Both the position numbers and the translations under genes were made by a program. 64,000 nucleotides of DNA, taken from positions 496,001 through 560,000 of the forward strand of contig NZ_CP109078.1 in NCBI RefSeq assembly GCF_035917455.1, in the 5' to 3' direction. How positions within the stretch are numbered: the stretch's first letter is position 1; the number at the start of each line of letters is the position of its first letter. Shown piece after piece: positions 1 to 8,373 of this stretch. The notes under the pieces were generated by a model. The model had not been told where the DNA came from. It did no database searches and worked only from the letters and a program-made list of their open reading frames with translations. The DNA comes from Micromonospora sp. NBC_01796. Its GTDB lineage: Bacteria; Actinomycetota; Actinomycetes; Mycobacteriales; Micromonosporaceae.

Positions 1-261
1 CTGCTGGAAGACCATGCCGATCCGGCGGCGTACGTCGTCGATGTCGCAGTCCGGGTCGGTGACCTCGACGCCGGCCACGTGCACCGACCCGCTGGTCGGC
101 TGTTCCAGCAGGTTGACGCAGCGCAGCAGGGTCGACTTGCCCGAACCGGAGGGTCCGATCACGCAGACGACCTCGCCGGTCTCCACCGACAGGTCGATGC
201 CGCGCAGCACCTCGAGCTTGCCGAACGCCTTGTGCAGGTTGCGAATCTCGATCGCCGGCAC
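1..261 (-). CDS. Amino-acid ABC transporter ATP-binding protein (partial, C-terminus outside window)
   Basis: Only the first 87 codons are present; the gene runs off the left edge. The protein would energise import of a polar amino acid together with the permease and binding protein immediately upstream. The visible part has the Walker A loop GPSGSGKST near residues 35-43 and a Q-loop FQQ at the cut end, which is typical of the GlnQ/HisP-like subfamily. The start is taken as GTG at 261, preceded by AAGGAG; the permease stop (269-271) lies 7 bases upstream, so the genes are one operon. The signature motif and Walker B lie outside the window. The substrate cannot be read from this part. Confidence 0.9.
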   Translation of the reverse strand, partial: MPAIEIRNLHKAFGKLEVLRGIDLSVETGEVVCVIGPSGSGKSTLLRCVNLLEQPTSGSVHVAGVEVTDPDCDIDDVRRRIGMVFQQ

Positions 262-268
262 CGCCGGG

Positions 269-1135
269 TCACCTCTCCTTCGCGGCCCGGCGTTCCAGCC
301 ACCGGACCAGTTGCGACAGCGGCAGCGTGATCGCCAGGTACAGCAGACCGGCCACCACCAGCGGGGTCGGGTTGACCCTGGTGTTGAGGGCGTCGCCGGC
401 GAACTTGGTCAGCTCGATCGTGGTCGCGGTGACGCCCAGGACGTACGCCAGCGAGGTGTCCTTGGTGAGCAGGATGATCTCGTTGGTCAACGGCGGGATC
501 ACGATCCGGAACGCCTGCGGCAGCACGATCGAGACCATCGCCCGCCCGTGCGACATGCCCAGGGTCCGGGCCGCCTCCAACTGTCCCTTCGGAACGGCCT
601 GGATCCCGGCCCGGATCGTCTCGGCCATGTACGCCGCGGCGGTCACCCCGAGTCCGATGGTGACCGCCCCGTACACCCCGCCGGGGATCTCCCGGTTGGG
701 GAAGGCGAGCGGCACGCCGTACCCGACCATGAACAGGACCAGCAGCGACGGCAGGCCGCGGAACAGCTCGATGTAACCGGTGGCGAACCAGCGGTACGGT
801 CCGACCGACGACAGGCGCATCAGCGCCAGCACCAGGCCGAGCACCAACCCGAAGGCGAACGCCAGCAGGGTGTAGACGATGGTGTTGCGCAGCGCGACGG
901 TTATCGCCTCGGGGAACATCTCCCCGGCGACGTCGAGCCGGAAGAAGGCGTCGGCCAGGGTCCCCCAGTCGGCCGCCGCCACCACGGCGAGCAGCAGCGC
1001 GACGAAGACCAGGTATCCGGCCGTACGTCCGAGCCGTTGCCGTTGGCGGCGGCCGAGCCGGCGGCGTCGGACCGGCGGCGGGACCGGGGCGGGTGGTGCC
1101 CCGCTCCCGGCCGCGAGCGTCTCTGGTTCTGCCAT
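269..1135 (-). CDS. Amino-acid ABC transporter permease (HisM/GlnP-type)
   Basis: A 288-residue inner-membrane permease for a polar amino-acid importer. After a proline-rich cytoplasmic N-terminus come about five hydrophobic segments and the family motif region with GxxxAAxxAExxRxGI (seen as AAYMAETIRAGIQAV), which contacts the ATPase. The frame could extend upstream to 1222, but ATG at 1135 has a strong GGGGGAGG ribosome-binding site, and the extension would run into the intergenic space after the binding protein. It sits between the lipoprotein gene and the ATPase gene, all on the minus strand. It is a single permease, so the transporter would use it as a homodimer; the specific amino acid is not clear. 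Confidence 0.9.
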   Translation of the reverse strand: MAEPETLAAGSGAPPAPVPPPVRRRRLGRRQRQRLGRTAGYLVFVALLLAVVAAADWGTLADAFFRLDVAGEMFPEAITVALRNTIVYTLLAFAFGLVLGLVLALMRLSSVGPYRWFATGYIELFRGLPSLLVLFMVGYGVPLAFPNREIPGGVYGAVTIGLGVTAAAYMAETIRAGIQAVPKGQLEAARTLGMSHGRAMVSIVLPQAFRIVIPPLTNEIILLTKDTSLAYVLGVTATTIELTKFAGDALNTRVNPTPLVVAGLLYLAITLPLSQLVRWLERRAAKER

Positions 1136-1194
1136 GCCTCCCCCAGATCGCCCGGCGGCGGGTGCCACCGGGCGATGTTGTTTCCCGGACCCGG

Positions 1195-2025
1195 TCAGCT
1201 CGCCGGCTTCGCGCCGATCCACTTCTCGTAGATCGTGTCATAGCTGCCGTCCGCCCGTGCCGCGGCGAGCGCGTCGTTGATCGCCGCCAGCAGCCTCGGG
1301 TCGCCGCCCTTCTTGACCGCGAAACCGTACTGCTCGCCGGTGTCGAAGCCGCCCGCGACGACAACCTTGCCGGGGTTGGCCTTGACGTACTCGTTCCACA
1401 CCGGCAGGTCACCGACGGCGGCCTCGATCTGGCCGGTCGCCAGGGCCTGCTGCTCGGCGCCGAGGTCCTTGTACGAGACCACCTCGATCTTCAGGTTCTG
1501 CTGCGCGACCTGGGCCTTGACGTAGTCCTCGCCGGTGGTGGCGCCCTGCACCCCGAGCCGCTTGCCGACCAGGTCCACCAGCGTCTTGTACGGCTTGCCG
1601 ACCGGCACCACGAGGGCCTGGGTGGCGTCGAAGTACGGGGCGCTGAAGTCCAGCACCTCCTTGCGGGCGTCGGTGATGGTCATGCCCGCCGCCGCCACGT
1701 CGCACTTGCCGGAGTTGAGGTCGGCTCCGGACTTGATCCCCTCGAACGGGGTGTCGATGATCTCCTGCGTGACGCCGAGCTTCTTGGCGGCGAGGTCGAC
1801 CAGGTCGACGTCGAAGCCGACCACCTTGCCGCTGCCGTCCTTGGACTGGAACGGCGAGTACGGCAGGTGGGTGCAGGTGGTGAGCTTGCCTGCCGAGACC
1901 AGCTTGACGCCGTCGGCCGTGGTGGCGCCGGTGTCGTCCTTGGCGCACCCGGCCAGGCCGCTGATCGCCAGTGCCGCGCCCATGACCAGTGCCGCACCCC
2001 GTCGGGCGCCTCGAAGCTTTCCCAT
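1195..2025 (-). CDS. Amino-acid ABC transporter substrate-binding lipoprotein (SBP_bac_3)
   Basis: A 276-residue secreted lipoprotein that captures the amino acid for the permease and ATPase downstream. The signal peptide ends in a lipobox, LAGC, near residue 27. The mature part follows the bacterial solute-binding family 3 pattern: ligand-binding lobe with PYSPFQ, VGFDVDLV, the FEGI segment and the GKCDVAAAGMTIT motif. ATG at 2025 is chosen because GGGGAGG lies 8 bases upstream; the longer reading frame to 2286 would overlap the next gene. Upstream at 2051-2060 is a perfect 10-bp palindrome AACGTACGTT next to an AT-rich CCTATAGG, a possible promoter or operator. The family matches glutamate/glutamine or similar binding proteins; the ligand is not determinable. 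Confidence 0.9.
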   Translation of the reverse strand: MGKLRGARRGAALVMGAALAISGLAGCAKDDTGATTADGVKLVSAGKLTTCTHLPYSPFQSKDGSGKVVGFDVDLVDLAAKKLGVTQEIIDTPFEGIKSGADLNSGKCDVAAAGMTITDARKEVLDFSAPYFDATQALVVPVGKPYKTLVDLVGKRLGVQGATTGEDYVKAQVAQQNLKIEVVSYKDLGAEQQALATGQIEAAVGDLPVWNEYVKANPGKVVVAGGFDTGEQYGFAVKKGGDPRLLAAINDALAAARADGSYDTIYEKWIGAKPAS

Positions 2026-2120
2026 CCGCACAACCTCCCCAGGTGAACAAAACGTACGTTCCCTATAGGTTATGCCAAGATCCGCTGGTACGGATCGCCG
2101 GCCTGCGCGAGGTGGCGTGG

Positions 2121-2879
2121 CTAACCCGGCAGGGTTGCCTCGATCCCGGTGAGGATCCGGTCGAGCCCGCGCTCGAACCGGGTGTCGAAGTCCCGGTCCG
2201 CACCGGCCCGCACCACCCGGGTGAAGTACGGGTAGTTCCCGCTGGCGGTCAACGTCTCCAGGTAGCGGGACATGCTCTGCTGCCACTCCCGCTCGTCCAT
2301 CCCCCGGTCCCGGCGGGCCGCCTGCTCGGCGACCTCCTCCTGGACGAACCCGCCGACCCAGCTACTGACCAGGGCGAAGATCTCCAGCATGTCGGCGGTG
2401 TCCAGGTCCAGCCGGTCCAGGATGGACATCCCGTACTCGAAGATGTCCAGCATGTTCGGCCCCATCGCCGGTCGACCGGCGGCGATCCGGGCCAGCCACG
2501 GGTGGCTGAGCTGCGCCCGACGCAGACTCCGGGCCACTTCGGCCAGGTCGACCCGCCAGTCGCCGGTCGGTTGGGGCAGCTCGGTCTCGCCGAACATGTG
2601 GTCGAGCATCAGCTCGCAGAGGGCTTCCTTGTTGTCCACGTACCGGTAGAGGCTCATCGGGCCGGTGCCGAGGGCGGCGGCGACCCGGCGCATGGAGACC
2701 GCCTCGATGCCGTGCTCGTCGGCGATTTTGATCGCGGCGGCGGCCACCTGCGCCCGGCTGTACGTTGGGGCGGGTCCGCGCGAGGAGGGCGGGGAGGGGA
2801 GGCTGACCCGTACCGCCGTGGGCAGGTCGGGAGCCGGCCCGTGCCGGGAATCGCCGCTTCGCCTGTCGCCTGTTGCCAC
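2121..2879 (-). CDS. TetR/AcrR-family transcriptional regulator (TetR_C tetracycline-repressor-like C-terminal domain)
   Basis: A 252-residue repressor-like protein. The helix-turn-helix lies around residues 40-90 (YSRAQVAAAAIKIADEHG, then VAAALGTGPMSLYRYV), and the C-terminal helical part resembles the drug-sensing domain of TetR itself. It is divergent from the DrrA/DrrB exporter genes that start 129 bases away, so it most likely controls that exporter and responds to its substrate. The intergenic space carries two near-identical GCGTACrGCGTACCC repeats (2938-2995) that could be its operators. GTG at 2879 is chosen because GGAAGG precedes it by 7 bases. The ligand is unknown. Confidence 0.88.
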   Translation of the reverse strand: MATGDRRSGDSRHGPAPDLPTAVRVSLPSPPSSRGPAPTYSRAQVAAAAIKIADEHGIEAVSMRRVAAALGTGPMSLYRYVDNKEALCELMLDHMFGETELPQPTGDWRVDLAEVARSLRRAQLSHPWLARIAAGRPAMGPNMLDIFEYGMSILDRLDLDTADMLEIFALVSSWVGGFVQEEVAEQAARRDRGMDEREWQQSMSRYLETLTASGNYPYFTRVVRAGADRDFDTRFERGLDRILTGIEATLPG

Positions 2880-2937
2880 CAACGTGCCTTCCGGTGTCGC
2901 TGTCGTATGTGGACGCCGTCGATCCGGTCCCGCTCTT

Positions 2938-2995
2938 GCGTACAGCGTACCCGGTTAGCTAGCGTGCAGGACATCCAACCGCGTACGGCGTACCC
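2938..2995. promoter_or_regulatory. Paired operator-like repeats between TetR regulator and exporter genes
   Basis: Two copies of GCGTACRGCGTACCC lie at 2938-2952 and 2981-2995, 43 bases apart. The core of the second, GTACGGCGTAC, is a perfect palindrome about a central base; the first has one mismatch. Position and symmetry suggest binding sites for the divergent TetR protein. GTAC-rich motifs are common in this DNA, so chance is possible. Confidence 0.4.
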
Positions 2996-3008
2996 AGTGG
3001 GAGGTTCC

Positions 3009-4007
3009 GTGGCACAGGCACCAGGCGACCCGGTTGTCGTGGCGGAGGGACTACACAAACGGTTCGGTTCCACCCGGGCCCTCGCCGGACTCGACCTCTC
3101 GGTGCCCGCCGGCACCGTCTACGGGCTGCTCGGCCCGAACGGCGCCGGCAAGAGCACCGTCGTCCGGATCCTCGCCACGCTCACCCGGCCGGACGCCGGG
3201 CGCGCCTTCGTCGCCGGCCACGACGTGGTCCGCGAAGCCGTCCGGGTACGTCACCGGATCGGCCTCGCCGGCCAGTACGCCGCCCTGGACGAGGGACTCA
3301 CCGGCCGGGAGAACCTGCACATCTTCGGTCGCCTGTTCCACCTCACCCGAGCCACCGCGAAGCGCCGCGCCGACGACCTGCTGACCCGCTTCGACCTCGC
3401 GCACGCCGCCGACCGACTGGTCCGGACCTACTCCGGAGGCATGCGCCGCCGGCTCGACCTGATCTCCAGCCTGATCGTCTCCCCCGCCGTGCTCTTCCTG
3501 GACGAACCGACCACCGGGCTCGACCCGCGCAGCCGCAACGAGATCTGGCAGACCGTCCGGGAACTCGTCGCCGACGGCATGACCGTCCTGCTGACCACCC
3601 AGTACCTGGACGAGGCCGACCAGTTGGCGCAGCACATCGCGGTGATCGACCACGGCAGGGTGGTCACCTCGGGCACCCCGGACGCTCTCAAGGCACAACT
3701 CGGCGCCCGGATCGACGTGGTGGTCCGGACGCCGGGCGAACTCGAATCCACCGGGGCGGTGCTGGCCCGGCTGGCCGGCGCGGCACCGGACGTCGACCCC
3801 GATCGGCGGCTGCTCAGCGTGCCGATCGGCGCCGACACCCTCACCCTGCCCGCAGTCGTACGACTGCTGGACCAGGCCGGGGTGGACCCGCAGGACGTGG
3901 CGGTACGCCGCCCGACCCTGGACGAGGTGTTCCTCAGACTGACCGGCAACCCGGCCGAGGAAAGCCGGGACAGCGACGGCGCGACGCTCAAGGAGACCGT
4001 CGGATGA
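3009..4007 (+). CDS. DrrA-type drug-exporter ABC ATP-binding protein
   Basis: A 332-residue ATPase of the daunorubicin-resistance (DrrA) family, powering the membrane partner encoded by the overlapping next gene. Visible motifs are Walker A GPNGAGKST (about residues 40-48), the signature YSGGMRRRLD, Walker B LFLDEPTTGLD, and a C-terminal domain ending in the LDEVFLRLTG motif typical of DrrA. GTG at 3009 is preceded by GGGAGG. The stop overlaps the next ATG as ATGA. The whole pair sits divergent from a TetR regulator, the usual arrangement for inducible export or self-resistance. The exported compound cannot be deduced. Confidence 0.92.
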   Translation: MAQAPGDPVVVAEGLHKRFGSTRALAGLDLSVPAGTVYGLLGPNGAGKSTVVRILATLTRPDAGRAFVAGHDVVREAVRVRHRIGLAGQYAALDEGLTGRENLHIFGRLFHLTRATAKRRADDLLTRFDLAHAADRLVRTYSGGMRRRLDLISSLIVSPAVLFLDEPTTGLDPRSRNEIWQTVRELVADGMTVLLTTQYLDEADQLAQHIAVIDHGRVVTSGTPDALKAQLGARIDVVVRTPGELESTGAVLARLAGAAPDVDPDRRLLSVPIGADTLTLPAVVRLLDQAGVDPQDVAVRRPTLDEVFLRLTGNPAEESRDSDGATLKETVG

Positions 4008-4855
4008 CCACGATCGGCACCGGCGTCGAACCCGTCGGCGTGACCGACAGCGTCGGGCTGGCCCGACTGCGCTGGCGGGTCACCGACATCCTGACCATCT
4101 GCCACCGCAACCTGCTGCAACTCAAACACGCACCGGGCCAGATCGTCGGTACGGTCGCCTTCCCGCTGACCGCGGTGGTCCTCTTCGGGTACGTCTTCGG
4201 CAGCGCCATCCCGATCGCCGAGGGAGCCAACTACCGGGCGTACCTGATGCCCGGCCTGTTCGTGATGTCGACGGTGACCACCCTGGTCACCGCGATGATC
4301 ACGCTCGTCGGTGACAGCGACCTCGGGGTGATGGACCGGTTCCGGTCGATGCCGGCCGAGCGGTCGTCCATCCTGTTCGGACAGACCCTGTCCGACCTGC
4401 TGACCAACGCGGTGAGCCTGCTGGTGATGGCCGGCGCCGGACTGGTCGTCGGCTGGCGGGTGCAGACCGGTCCGGGATCCGCGCTGGCCGGGTTCGGGCT
4501 GCTGATGCTGTTGCAGTTCGCGATCTCGTGGGTCGGACTCTTCCTCGGGACGGTGATCCGCAACGTGCAGACGGCGGCGAAACTCGGCCCGCTGATCATG
4601 CCGGTCACGATGATCTCGAACGTCTTCGTGCCGACCGAGGGAATGCCGACCGTGCTGCGTACGGTCGCCGAGTGGAACCCGGTCAGCGCGTCCGTCGCCG
4701 CCTGCCGTCAACTCTTCGGCAACCCGGCCAGCACCGCCGTGGACCCGGCCTGGCCGATCGCCCACCCGATCATCGCGACGGTCGGCTGGTCGGTGCTGCT
4801 GATCGTGATCTTCATGCCGCTGGCCATCCGTCGGTTCGACACCGGCCCGAACTGA
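4004..4855 (+). CDS. DrrB-type ABC-2 exporter membrane protein
   Basis: A 283-residue integral membrane subunit of the exporter. About six hydrophobic segments are spread through the protein, and the region PGLFVMSTVTTLVT followed by DLGVMDRFRSMP is characteristic of ABC-2 type permeases paired with DrrA. The start codon overlaps the DrrA stop by 4 bases, implying translational coupling and a fixed ratio of the two subunits. The gene ends 30 bases before the convergent stop of the first sulfotransferase gene. Efflux of a hydrophobic antibiotic is the family role; the substrate here is unknown. Confidence 0.92.
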   Translation: MTTIGTGVEPVGVTDSVGLARLRWRVTDILTICHRNLLQLKHAPGQIVGTVAFPLTAVVLFGYVFGSAIPIAEGANYRAYLMPGLFVMSTVTTLVTAMITLVGDSDLGVMDRFRSMPAERSSILFGQTLSDLLTNAVSLLVMAGAGLVVGWRVQTGPGSALAGFGLLMLLQFAISWVGLFLGTVIRNVQTAAKLGPLIMPVTMISNVFVPTEGMPTVLRTVAEWNPVSASVAACRQLFGNPASTAVDPAWPIAHPIIATVGWSVLLIVIFMPLAIRRFDTGPN

Positions 4856-4885
4856 GGCGCCGGCCGCCGATCGGACGGGTACGGA

Positions 4886-5797
4886 TCAGACCGGGTAACC
4901 CCACTCGGCCAGCGGCTTCTCCAGCACCCGCTCGACCGCGCCGAGCTGGGCAGGGCTGAGTTCGTCCCGGTACGCCGCGGCCCGCCCCGGCGGGAAGTCG
5001 TACCGGGCGAAGCCCTTCTGGAACGCCGGTGACCAGTCCAGCCCGAGGAAGTCGAGCATCCGACCGACCTCCTCGCGCGGCTGTGCGACCAGGTCCTCGT
5101 ACCGGACGTCGAGCCACTGGTCGGCCGGGTGCCGCAGCCGGGCCTGTGCGAACGCCTCCATCAGCATCTTCCAGCCGAGAGCGGCGAGCACCTGGAACGA
5201 CTGGCCGGACTCCGCCCACTCCTGGCGCAGGTCGTCCGGGAGCGAGCCGTAGATCCAGTTGTCCGGCCCGCGCCACCCGTCCCACCAGCCCATCTGGAGC
5301 CAGGAGTTGGCCACCGCCCGGCCGTCCCGGACCACGTTGAGCACCCGCAGATCCGGGTACGCCGCATGCAGGAAGCCGGTACGCGGCCACCCGGTCACGT
5401 GCTGCACCAACTGCTCACAGCCCTGCCGGGCGATCCGGTCGTCGAAGAAGGCGCGCAGCCGACGGGCCACGAACGGGGTCAGGTCCTCGGCGAGCAGGTC
5501 CCGGCACGGCCGGGAGAATCCGCCCAGCACCTGCCGGTCGAGCAGGTGGTACGCCTCCGACGGCGCCACCCGCAGCCGACCCCGCTCCAACAGCCGGCGG
5601 CTGTGCCGCAGCGAGGTCATGCCGGCCGGGCGCGGAGCGGAGCGCCGGTAGAGCGCGCCGTTGAACCGACCCTTCGGGTTGAGCCGGGCGAGCTTGTCGT
5701 CCAGCCCGGAGACGAACCCGACCGCCGGGTGCCGGGAGAGCAGCTCCTGGACCAGCGTCGAACCGCACCGGCCGGTGCCCACCACCAGTGAGAGCAT
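4886..5797 (-). CDS. Sulfotransferase 1 of the polysaccharide locus
   Basis: A 303-residue PAPS-dependent sulfotransferase. The N-terminus begins with the 5'-phosphosulfate-binding loop VVGTGRCGSTLVQ (residues 5-17), and the 3'-phosphate-binding motif is NVVRDGRAVANSW near residue 155-165; both elements needed for PAPS binding look intact. There is no signal peptide or membrane anchor, so it acts in the cytoplasm. It is the last gene of a minus-strand operon with a second sulfotransferase, 3 bases upstream, and a glycosyltransferase. That context favours a sugar acceptor, though small-molecule sulfation cannot be excluded. Confidence 0.85.
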   Translation of the reverse strand: MLSLVVGTGRCGSTLVQELLSRHPAVGFVSGLDDKLARLNPKGRFNGALYRRSAPRPAGMTSLRHSRRLLERGRLRVAPSEAYHLLDRQVLGGFSRPCRDLLAEDLTPFVARRLRAFFDDRIARQGCEQLVQHVTGWPRTGFLHAAYPDLRVLNVVRDGRAVANSWLQMGWWDGWRGPDNWIYGSLPDDLRQEWAESGQSFQVLAALGWKMLMEAFAQARLRHPADQWLDVRYEDLVAQPREEVGRMLDFLGLDWSPAFQKGFARYDFPPGRAAAYRDELSPAQLGAVERVLEKPLAEWGYPV

Positions 5798-5800
5798 CGT

Positions 5801-6817
5801 TCAGCCTTCCTGCCGGGTGGCGGGTGAGGGGGAAACAGCGGTCGGTTCGGGTTCGCCGGCGGCCACGGGAACGGCTGCCGGGGCGGCGGGGCGGCGGACC
5901 GGGTAGCCGAACCGGCGCAGGGTCGGCCCGGTCAACCCGGTCACGGTGACGTACGCCCTGGTCGGGAGCGCGGTGAGCCACTCGCTGTCGGCGACCACCC
6001 CGACCACGCCGGTACGGTGCCGGGAGGGGTTCCCGGCGACCGAGTGGGTGGCGGCGAGCCGGACCGTGTCCGGAGTCGGGAACGGCAACTCGCCCGGGGT
6101 GACGCCGACGAACCGGGCGATCCGGGCGGTGGTGTCGGCCGGAGCGGCGACGAAGTCCTCGTACCGGACCCGGAGATACCGGTCCGACGAACCCCACAGC
6201 CGTACGGTGGTGTTGTTCCAGACCAGCCAGAGCAGGGCGGCCTTCCACACCGGGGGGCGGCTCATCAGCCGGTCGTCGGTGCCGCCGTCCAGCCCCCGCC
6301 GACGGCGCCAGGAGAACGCGGTGGCGCGCGGGTCCCTGACCACGTGCAGGACGTACAACTCCACACCGGGAAGGCTGCCGAGCAGCGCCCCGTACGGGGG
6401 CAGTTTCGACGAGTCGACGATCACGCCGCCCGTACCGCCGGGGAAGGCGTGGGCGGCGATCGAGGCGTACAACAGGGTCAGTTGGTCGTCGTCGGGGTGA
6501 CCGGGCACCGGCGGGTGACCACGACCGTGGCGGCGCAGCAACGCGGGCAGCCGGCGCAGCCGGAGCCGGTCGGCGAGCCGGCCGGCGATGCCCGCCGGAT
6601 CCGCGTCCGGCAGGTCCCGCAGGACGGCTGTCCAGATCGGACAGTCGCCGAGCGGGAGCCCGCACCCGCAGGGGCGGTTGTCCAGGATGCCGCGACGCCA
6701 CAGGTAGCGCAGCTCACCGGCGGCGAAGAAGCCGGGCAACTGGCCCAGGACGGTGGTGACCAGGGTGCTGCCGCTGCGCCCGCTGCCGGCGAGGTAGAGA
6801 ACCCGGACCGCGCTCAC
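5801..6817 (-). CDS. Sulfotransferase 2 of the polysaccharide locus
   Basis: A 338-residue sulfotransferase, only distantly similar to its neighbour. The PAPS loop is LAGSGRSGSTLVTT (about residues 8-21), and the 3'-phosphate motif is VVRDPRATAFSW. A cysteine-rich stretch CGCGLPLGDC at about residues 48-57 follows the loop; this CG(C/S)G..C type segment recurs in bacterial sulfotransferases of this subgroup. The C-terminal 25 residues are proline/alanine-rich and probably disordered. GTG at 6817 overlaps the stop of the upstream glycosyltransferase, so the two are translated together, which suggests the same glycan is extended and sulfated. Acceptor unknown. Confidence 0.85.
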   Translation of the reverse strand: MSAVRVLYLAGSGRSGSTLVTTVLGQLPGFFAAGELRYLWRRGILDNRPCGCGLPLGDCPIWTAVLRDLPDADPAGIAGRLADRLRLRRLPALLRRHGRGHPPVPGHPDDDQLTLLYASIAAHAFPGGTGGVIVDSSKLPPYGALLGSLPGVELYVLHVVRDPRATAFSWRRRRGLDGGTDDRLMSRPPVWKAALLWLVWNNTTVRLWGSSDRYLRVRYEDFVAAPADTTARIARFVGVTPGELPFPTPDTVRLAATHSVAGNPSRHRTGVVGVVADSEWLTALPTRAYVTVTGLTGPTLRRFGYPVRRPAAPAAVPVAAGEPEPTAVSPSPATRQEG

Positions 6818-8121
6818 CGGACCACTCCCCCGTCCCCCGGGGCGCTCGGGAGGGCGCCGACCGGCGACGGTACCCGCCGGTCGCGGGCCGGCAGGACCTC
6901 GGCGGCCTGGTGGTACAGCTCGCGGATCCGGTCCAGGTGCCGCTGCGGGGCGAAGTCGCGGGCCACCCGCGCCCGACCGGCCCGCCCCATCTCGAACGCC
7001 CGCACCGGGTCGGCCACCAGCTCGACCAGGGCGGCGGCGAGCCCGGCGGCGTCGTCCGCCGCGACGATCATCCCGTCCACCCCGGGTTCGACCAGCTCCG
7101 GCAGGCCACCCAGGTCGGTGGTGACCACCGGAACCCCGCAGGCGTACGCCTCCAGCACCGCCATCGGCTGGTTCTCGTGCCACCGCGACGGGACCGCCAC
7201 CACCGCCGCCGACCGGACCAGGTCGTGCAGCCGGGACTTGTCCAGCCGGCCGTGGAACCGGATCCGGCCCGGAACCATCCGCGCGGCGAGCGCCTCCAGC
7301 GCCGTACGGGCCGGACCGTCCCCGGCGATGTCGACCGGCACCCCGTCCGGCAGCGCGGCGACCGCCTCGACCAGCACGTCGACGCCCTTCTCCGGGGCTA
7401 GCCGGCCGGCGAACACGACACCGCCGCCGGGTTGCCCCTTGGCCGCGATCCCGGTCAGGTCGACGAAGTGGTTCACCACCCGCAACCGGTCCGGGTACAC
7501 CCCGGCGCGACGCATCACGTCGGCCAGGAAACCGCTCGGGCTGACGAAGACCTGCACCGGGTCGTACGCGTGCAGTTCGCGGTGCAGCCAGGACTCGACC
7601 GCGAGCAGGGCGCTGCGGGACAGCGAGCCGTCCTTGCACCGTCGCCGGGCCGCCTGCAAGGGGCCGCCGGTGACGCACGCCTGGCAGGGCCGACCCTGGT
7701 CGAGGAGCTGGTAGCTGGGGCAGGCCAGTTTGTAGTCGTGCATCGTCAGCAGGCACGGCACCCCGGCGGACCGGGCGGCGGCGAGCACCGACGGGGAGAG
7801 CTGGTGGTAGATGTTGTGCAGGTGCAGCACGTCCGGCCGGAAGTCCTCGATCACCCGGGCCAGTCCCCGACGGCTCGACGGTGACCAGAGCATCCGGGCG
7901 GCGGCCGTCGCGCGGGGGCGCAGTCCGCTCGGCGCCGGCTCCAACTCCACCTCGGTCGGGAAGTGCCCGGCGTACGGCAGCGGGGCCTCGTTCTCCGGGT
8001 GGGTCATGCCGAAGTAGGCGACCGTGTCGCCGGCTGCCCGCTGCAACGCGGCCAGGTCGAGCAGGTAGCCCTCCGCACCGCCACGGCGGTAGAGGTACTT
8101 GTTCACATGCAGCACACGCAT
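6814..8121 (-). CDS. Glycosyltransferase family 4 protein
   Basis: A 435-residue GT-B glycosyltransferase. The N-terminal domain starts MRVLHVNKYLYRRGGAEGY with the glycine-rich acceptor loop, followed by DVLHLHNIYHQLSP, a common GT4 motif. The C-terminal domain has the donor-binding pattern FAGRLAPEKGVD, then PSRWHENQPMAVLEAYACG, with the E-x7-E-type element. It would transfer a sugar from a nucleotide donor to a growing lipid-linked glycan on the cytoplasmic side. It is first in an operon with two sulfotransferases, coupled to the next gene by a GTGA overlap. Start ATG 8121 fits the family N-terminus. A cysteine-rich segment (CPSYQ...CQAC) is also typical of this GT4 subgroup. Confidence 0.88.
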   Translation of the reverse strand: MRVLHVNKYLYRRGGAEGYLLDLAALQRAAGDTVAYFGMTHPENEAPLPYAGHFPTEVELEPAPSGLRPRATAAARMLWSPSSRRGLARVIEDFRPDVLHLHNIYHQLSPSVLAAARSAGVPCLLTMHDYKLACPSYQLLDQGRPCQACVTGGPLQAARRRCKDGSLSRSALLAVESWLHRELHAYDPVQVFVSPSGFLADVMRRAGVYPDRLRVVNHFVDLTGIAAKGQPGGGVVFAGRLAPEKGVDVLVEAVAALPDGVPVDIAGDGPARTALEALAARMVPGRIRFHGRLDKSRLHDLVRSAAVVAVPSRWHENQPMAVLEAYACGVPVVTTDLGGLPELVEPGVDGMIVAADDAAGLAAALVELVADPVRAFEMGRAGRARVARDFAPQRHLDRIRELYHQAAEVLPARDRRVPSPVGALPSAPGDGGVVR

Positions 8122-8373
8122 CGACTCGGCCCGCTCACGTCGATCGGGCGAACCCGGCCCGGGGGTGGTGATCGGGGCCTGCCTGCCCCGACCAGGGCTC
8201 ACGGTATGCAGGGCGGGTCGGGGAGTCCAGTCATGTGCCTGAACGGATGATCTTTGTGTGCCCGTACGGCCCGCAGCCTGGCCTCCCGCCATGATCTCCC
8301 GATAACCTGGCTCCGCCGCCGGCCGTACCCCGCTTTCCCGCAGGGTAGTGCCGGTGCCCGAGCGAGGAGGACC

